Below the pieces are notes generated by a model, which searched no databases, was not told the DNA's origin, and worked only from the letters and a program-made list of their open reading frames with translations. Source: Clostridia bacterium (GTDB taxonomy: Bacteria > Bacillota > Clostridia > Christensenellales > UBA3700). From it: a stretch of DNA of 64,000 nucleotides. The stretch covers positions 120,473-184,472 of the forward strand of contig JAIEDA010000032.1 of NCBI GenBank assembly GCA_029068165.1. Direction: 5' to 3'. Below, piece by piece: positions 60,317 to 64,000 of this stretch (position 1 is the first letter of the stretch; every line of letters begins with the position of its first letter). The translations under genes were made by a program, and so were the position numbers.

Positions 60317-60393
60317 TGGTCTGAGTGACTGGACTTGAACCAGCGGCCTCTTGCCCCCCAGACAAGCGCGCTACCAAACTGCGCCACACCCAG
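60317..60393 (-). tRNA. tRNA-Pro(GGG)
   Basis: 77 bases with an encoded CCA. The acceptor CTGGGTG pairs with CACTCAG (one G-T). The D arm is GCGCAG...GCGC. The anticodon stem is CTTGT/GCAAG around loop CTGGGGG, giving anticodon GGG. The T loop is TTCAAGT. The 3' CCA overlaps a 24-base palindrome. Confidence 0.93.
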
Positions 60394-60531
60394 TTGTTTT
60401 GTCCAAACTATTTTTCGTACGCTAGCATTATAGCACATTTATTTTAGCATATCAATAAATTTTTGCAAGTTTTCAAGTAAAAATTATAAGATTATTATTA
60501 AGTTAGGGACAATTAGTTTTGGAGATTGCTA

Positions 60532-60560
60532 TTGATAAGCGGCGAAAACTGTGGTATAAT
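60532..60560 (+). promoter_or_regulatory. Promoter of comF, near-leaderless
   Basis: TTGATA, 17-base spacer, TATAAT; the ATG at 60571 lies 10 bases after the -10 box. Confidence 0.7.
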
Positions 60561-60570
60561 AAAACAAATT

Positions 60571-61353
60571 ATGATAGTGAAAATAAAGAGATTTTTTGAG
60601 AAAGCTCTTCTCGAAATTTTCGTGGATAAGTACAACTGTATAATTTGCGATAGAGAATTGCAAGAGGAGTCGCGTTTGGGACTGTGTCCGCAGTGCCTAG
60701 GCGAGATGACCTTTATTGGCGAAAAGATATGCAAGAAGTGCGGAAGATTGCAACTGAACGAAGCCGATTACTGTTTGACCTGTCAAAACAATTTGCGTTA
60801 TTTTGATTTTGCAAGGTCGTGCGTAGCGTACGACGATAAGGCGAAAGAGATAGTCAGGGGTTTGAAGTTTGGTCACAGGAAGTATTTTGGCAAGTACGTT
60901 TCCAACTTTCTTATCGATAAATACGCCCAATGTTTTGCCGATATAGAAATCGATTATATCATACCCGTTCCGTTGACGAAGAAGAGGCAAGCCGAGCGCG
61001 GCTACAACCAAGCGCAAGCGATAGCTCAAGAGTTTGCGGAGCATTACGGTTTGGAAATCAAGACTGATATAGTCGCAAAAGTCAAGCAAAATAAGGAACA
61101 GGCAAAACTTACGGGAAACGAAAGAGAGAAAAACGTATTCGAAGTATACGGGGTAATCAAACCCGAGGAAGTAAAAGACAAGAAGATATTGATAGTAGAC
61201 GACGTAATGACTACGGGCAGTACGGTCAGCGAGATAGCTAGAATACTTATAAAAGCAAAGGCAAAGAACGTTTACGCGCTTACTTTTGCAAGTACGAATT
61301 ATAAAATAACCGGCGAAAGCCTGGAAGACGATAAGGTGGACAATGAAAACTAG
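60571..61353 (+). CDS. comF: ComF-family phosphoribosyltransferase-like protein
   Basis: A 260-residue ComFC homologue. The N-terminal zinc ribbon has CIICDREL ... CPQC and CKKCG ... CLTC. The C-terminal PRT domain has VPLTKKRQAERGYNQAQ and the PRPP loop ILIVDDVMTTGSTVSEIA. ComFC takes part in transformation, possibly in handling incoming DNA. The ATG at 60571 is chosen because the -10 box and the predicted transcript start lie between it and an earlier in-frame TTG. It overlaps the glucosidase start by 11 bases. Confidence 0.9.
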   Translation: MIVKIKRFFEKALLEIFVDKYNCIICDRELQEESRLGLCPQCLGEMTFIGEKICKKCGRLQLNEADYCLTCQNNLRYFDFARSCVAYDDKAKEIVRGLKFGHRKYFGKYVSNFLIDKYAQCFADIEIDYIIPVPLTKKRQAERGYNQAQAIAQEFAEHYGLEIKTDIVAKVKQNKEQAKLTGNEREKNVFEVYGVIKPEEVKDKKILIVDDVMTTGSTVSEIARILIKAKAKNVYALTFASTNYKITGESLEDDKVDNEN

Positions 61354-63010
61354 ATGGTACAAAGACGCTGTAATCTATCAAATTTATCCGCGTAGTTTTT
61401 GCGACGGCAACGGCGACGGAATAGGCGATATAAGAGGTATTATATCCAAGCTCGATTACATAAAGAGCCTTGGAGTAGACGCAGTATGGCTTTCGCCCGT
61501 CTATAAATCGCCCAACGACGACAACGGCTACGATATAAGCGATTACAGGGATATTATGAGCGAGTTCGGCGCGCTGGACGATTGGAAAGAGATGCTTGAG
61601 GGTATGCACAAAAGAGGTATCAAACTCATAATGGATCTCGTAGTCAACCATACTTCCGACGAGCACGTTTGGTTTGTTGAGAGTAGGAACAAAGACAGCG
61701 AGTACCGCGATTACTATATATGGAGAAAAGGCAGGGGCAAGAACGGTAAAAAGCCGCCCAACAACTGGACTTCCAATTTCGTAGGTCCCGCGTGGGAATA
61801 CGATAAAGAGAGCGGCGAATGGTATTTGCATTTGTTTTCCAAAAAGCAGCCTGATTTGAATTGGGAAAATCCAAAGGTCAGGCAGGAAGTCGCGGATATT
61901 TGCAACTACTGGTTTGACCTAGGCGTGGACGGCTTTAGATGCGACGTAATCACGTATATATCCAAGCAAAAAGGATTGCCCAACGGCAAAGTTAAGTTCC
62001 CGATTATAGGTCAGGAAAAATACGTCGTAGGTCCGCATTATCACGAGTATATGCGCGAGCTCAATCAAAGGAGCTTTTCCAAGTACGATTCTATGACCGT
62101 TGGCGAATCGATAGGCATAACGCCCGACAATGCCGCCGAAGCAATCGACGAGAGCGTGGAAGAACTTGATACCGTATTTAGTTTTGACCACATGGGCGTA
62201 GACTTTGCGATGGACGTGCTTCCAAGGAAATTCAATCTTGCAAAGTACAAGAAGATTTTAAACAGGTGGCAGCAACTGCCCAAGACCTGTCAGCCGACTG
62301 TGTTTATAGAAAACCACGACCAACCTAGAAGCCTGCCGAGATTTTCGGGCGATTACAAGGATAAGCGCGAGCTTGCGGGAATGGCGCTCGCCACGTCTAC
62401 GCTATTTATGCGCGCAACGCCGTATATTTACCAAGGTCAGGAGATCGGTATGACCAACTGCAAGTTCAAGCAAGAAGACTATCAAGACATAATGGCTGTA
62501 AGAGCTTTCCAACTTATAAAAAAGATTTGTCCGTTTCTTATGCCGTACGCTAGAAAGGTTATGCTCAAAAGAGCTAGAGATCACGCGCGTACGCCTATGC
62601 AGTGGACGGACGGCGAAAACGCTGGTTTTTCGACGGCAAAACCTTGGATGAAGCTCAATCCCAATTACGCTCAAATCAACGTTGCCGACAACGAAAGCCG
62701 GGAAGACAGCTTGCTCAACTTCTACCGTAAGGCGATAGCGTATAGAAAGGGAAAGGATATAATTATAAACGGCGAGTTCTCGCTAGTCTACCCAAAGGAT
62801 AAGAATATATTCGCGTATACTAGAGAGTATCAGGGCAAAAAACTTTTCGTGCTCGTCAATTACAAGAATAAACCCGTTAAGTTCAAACTTCCAAAGGACT
62901 TGACCTTTGCAAAAGCGACCCTTGCGCTAAGCAATTATCCCGACGCTGCGCAAGAGCCTAAGAGTACTACGCTTAGAGAGTACGAAGCTGCCGTATACGA
63001 ATTGGAGTAG
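61343..63010 (+). CDS. GH13 alpha-glucosidase (oligo-1,6-glucosidase type)
   Basis: A 555-residue cytoplasmic amylase-family enzyme. The four GH13 regions are present: DLVVNHTSDEH, GFRCDVI (nucleophile Asp), TVGESIG (acid/base Glu) and FIENHDQPRS (transition-state Asp). WLSPVYKSPNDDNGYDISDY and TPYIYQGQEIGMTN match oligo-1,6-glucosidases and related exo-glucosidases. Bond specificity is not certain. No sugar transporter is nearby. It is coupled to comF by overlap and followed after 6 bases by an isomerase-like gene. Confidence 0.92.
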   Translation: MKTRWYKDAVIYQIYPRSFCDGNGDGIGDIRGIISKLDYIKSLGVDAVWLSPVYKSPNDDNGYDISDYRDIMSEFGALDDWKEMLEGMHKRGIKLIMDLVVNHTSDEHVWFVESRNKDSEYRDYYIWRKGRGKNGKKPPNNWTSNFVGPAWEYDKESGEWYLHLFSKKQPDLNWENPKVRQEVADICNYWFDLGVDGFRCDVITYISKQKGLPNGKVKFPIIGQEKYVVGPHYHEYMRELNQRSFSKYDSMTVGESIGITPDNAAEAIDESVEELDTVFSFDHMGVDFAMDVLPRKFNLAKYKKILNRWQQLPKTCQPTVFIENHDQPRSLPRFSGDYKDKRELAGMALATSTLFMRATPYIYQGQEIGMTNCKFKQEDYQDIMAVRAFQLIKKICPFLMPYARKVMLKRARDHARTPMQWTDGENAGFSTAKPWMKLNPNYAQINVADNESREDSLLNFYRKAIAYRKGKDIIINGEFSLVYPKDKNIFAYTREYQGKKLFVLVNYKNKPVKFKLPKDLTFAKATLALSNYPDAAQEPKSTTLREYEAAVYELE

Positions 63011-63016
63011 AGAAAA

Positions 63017-63793
63017 ATGCGTTTTGGAATGCCCACGCTTTTGGAATTGAACGGAGTTGAAGACTGCGCGAAATTATGCGCCGAACTGGGACTTGATTTT
63101 ATAGAACTGAATATGAATCTGCCGCAGTATCAACTTGGCAATATTGACGTAAGTCTATTAAATTCTATTGCCGAGAAATACGGTATAAATTATACTATTC
63201 ATCTTGACGAGAACGCCAACTTCAGCGACTTTAATCTATACGTTGCAAACGCGTATCTTCAAACGGTTAAGGATACGATAGAAATATCAAAACGACTGAA
63301 CGCTAATATAATTAATATGCATTTATCTAAAGGCGTGTATTTTACTTTGCCTGATAAAAAGGTATATTTATTTGAAAAATATTTGGACGCGTACCTTGGC
63401 AGTATTGCTACGTTTCGTGATATTTGCGAAAATGCCGCGGGGGATTGCGGATTAACTATTTGTATAGAAAATACCAACGGCTACGAGAGCTTTCAATTAA
63501 AAGCGATTGAGATTTTATTGCAAAGCAAAACCTTTGCGCTTACTTTCGATATAGGGCATAGTTATGCGGCGCGCGATTGCGACGAGAAGTTTATTTTGAG
63601 CAACGCAAATAGACTTAGGCACTTTCATATACACGACGCTACGCGCTGTCGCGATCATTTAACTCTAGGCGAGGGCGAAATAAATATCCGTAAATATTTG
63701 GACTTAGCAAATCGATTGGGCGCGTCGGCAGTCGTGGAAACCAAAACGGTAGATTCGCTTAGAAAGTCTTGCGCCGTTGTGAAAGAGTTTTGA
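63017..63793 (+). CDS. Sugar phosphate isomerase/epimerase-like TIM-barrel protein
   Basis: A 258-residue protein of the xylose isomerase-like TIM-barrel superfamily (AP_endonuc_2). Pattern: LDFIELNMNLP, NYTIHLDENANF, INMHLSKG, ICIENTNG (metal Glu), LTFDIGHSY (Asp/His), FHIHDATRCRDHLTLGEGEI and VVETK. Metal ligands Glu, Asp, His and Glu are present, so it is probably active on a sugar or related polyol. Substrate unknown; it likely works with the preceding glucosidase. The ribosome site is weak, relying on coupling. Confidence 0.83.
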   Translation: MRFGMPTLLELNGVEDCAKLCAELGLDFIELNMNLPQYQLGNIDVSLLNSIAEKYGINYTIHLDENANFSDFNLYVANAYLQTVKDTIEISKRLNANIINMHLSKGVYFTLPDKKVYLFEKYLDAYLGSIATFRDICENAAGDCGLTICIENTNGYESFQLKAIEILLQSKTFALTFDIGHSYAARDCDEKFILSNANRLRHFHIHDATRCRDHLTLGEGEINIRKYLDLANRLGASAVVETKTVDSLRKSCAVVKEF

Positions 63794-63880
63794 AGTGTCA
63801 AAGCGCGTTGTTTTTGCGTATACTGATAGCGAGGGAAAACGTTTTGGCAATAAAATTTGCAAAATTGCCGTGAAAAATAC

Positions 63881-63910
63881 TTGACAATAAAAGTTTTATC
63901 CCTTAATATA
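63881..63910 (+). promoter_or_regulatory. Promoter of tRNA-Asn
   Basis: Perfect TTGACA, 18-base spacer, TAATAT, about 20 bases upstream of the tRNA. Confidence 0.6.
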
Positions 63911-63930
63911 AATATGCTAAACCCAATAAG

Positions 63931-64000
63931 CCCTTATAGCTCAGTCGGTAGAGCATGCGGCTGTTAACCGCAGTGTCATAGGTTCGAGTCCTATTGAGGG
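63931..64000 (+). tRNA. tRNA-Asn(GTT), 3' end cut by the window
   Basis: Starts GCCCTTATAGCTCAGTCGGT. The anticodon stem TGCGG/CCGCA surrounds CTGTTAA, giving anticodon GTT. The T arm is complete. The acceptor 3' strand stops at GAGGG, so the last pair, discriminator and CCA lie beyond the window. Confidence 0.93.

Overview
The window looks like a chromosomal segment of an uncultured low-to-mid GC Firmicute, probably a gut-type Clostridia lineage. Three things suggest this: gene content (RNase J, an [FeFe]-hydrogenase-like protein, type III glutamine synthetase, Ktr-type K+ uptake, the DUF512 radical-SAM/der pair, a glycerol-3-phosphate oxidation cluster with DUF1667), bacterial promoters of the TTGACA/TATAAT type, and AGGAGG-like ribosome sites. 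I see no phage, no insertion sequence with a transposase, no CRISPR array and no rRNA operon. Most of the window is ordinary housekeeping DNA with small operons on both strands.

Layout. 1-7.3 kb: 5' part of serC (minus); a sugar nucleotidyltransferase; the overlapping rnj-trmR-trhP unit (RNA decay and tRNA wobble-uridine modification); a UgtP/MGD-type glycosyltransferase; a Dabb protein; a cyclophilin. 7.4-14.3 kb: an orphan membrane protein (minus); DUF512 protein and der; a class Ic-type aminotransferase; a YfcE-type phosphoesterase; an [FeFe]-hydrogenase-like protein. 14.3-20.8 kb: a 1788-residue surface-to-cytoplasm protein. Its putative promoter is enclosed by perfect 16-bp inverted repeats, like an invertible phase-variation switch. 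A long irregular hairpin follows the gene. 20.8-25.4 kb: a glycerol catabolism operon of two flavoproteins and a DUF1667-glycerol kinase fusion. 25.5-27.4 kb: hydrolase, phosphopantetheinyl transferase and acyl carrier protein. 27.5-32.2 kb (minus): leuCDB and a secreted/anchored SH3-like protein. 32.3-38.1 kb: a protein joining an RNA polymerase alpha-CTD-like domain to WG repeats; a cytidine deaminase homologue lacking a zinc ligand; an XRE regulator; purF; glnN. 38.2-41.3 kb: an OmpR-type two-component system with two membrane proteins, preceded by 11-bp-periodic PhoP-box-like repeats. 41.4-48.4 kb: a small transcription unit, then carA, a CarB-DapF fusion, and pyrG. 48.6-50.8 kb: KtrA/KtrB (minus). 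51-55.6 kb: a 1525-residue membrane-anchored protein built of five diverged repeats. 55.6-64 kb: PfkB kinase, TSCPD protein, small hypotheticals, a TrmA/RlmD-family methyltransferase, an immunity-like orphan, a decayed reading frame, a small exported peptide, tRNA-Pro(GGG), comF, a GH13 glucosidase, a TIM-barrel isomerase, and a tRNA-Asn(GTT) cut by the window end.

How the genes fit together. Several sets are coherent: trmR/trhP (5-methoxyuridine at tRNA U34), the glp cluster, leuCDB, the carA/carB-dapF/pyrG pyrimidine operon (with peptidoglycan/lysine epimerase activity fused in), and KtrAB. Recurrent features of this genome are gene fusions, promoters placed so close to the start codon that the mRNA should be leaderless (at least four genes), and a family of short intergenic repeats near gene ends.

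The most novel-looking items are the putative invertible promoter with its giant surface protein, the repeat-built 1525-residue protein, the three unusual fusions and the leaderless genes. All assignments rest on reading the sequence and remembered family signatures. No database search was run.
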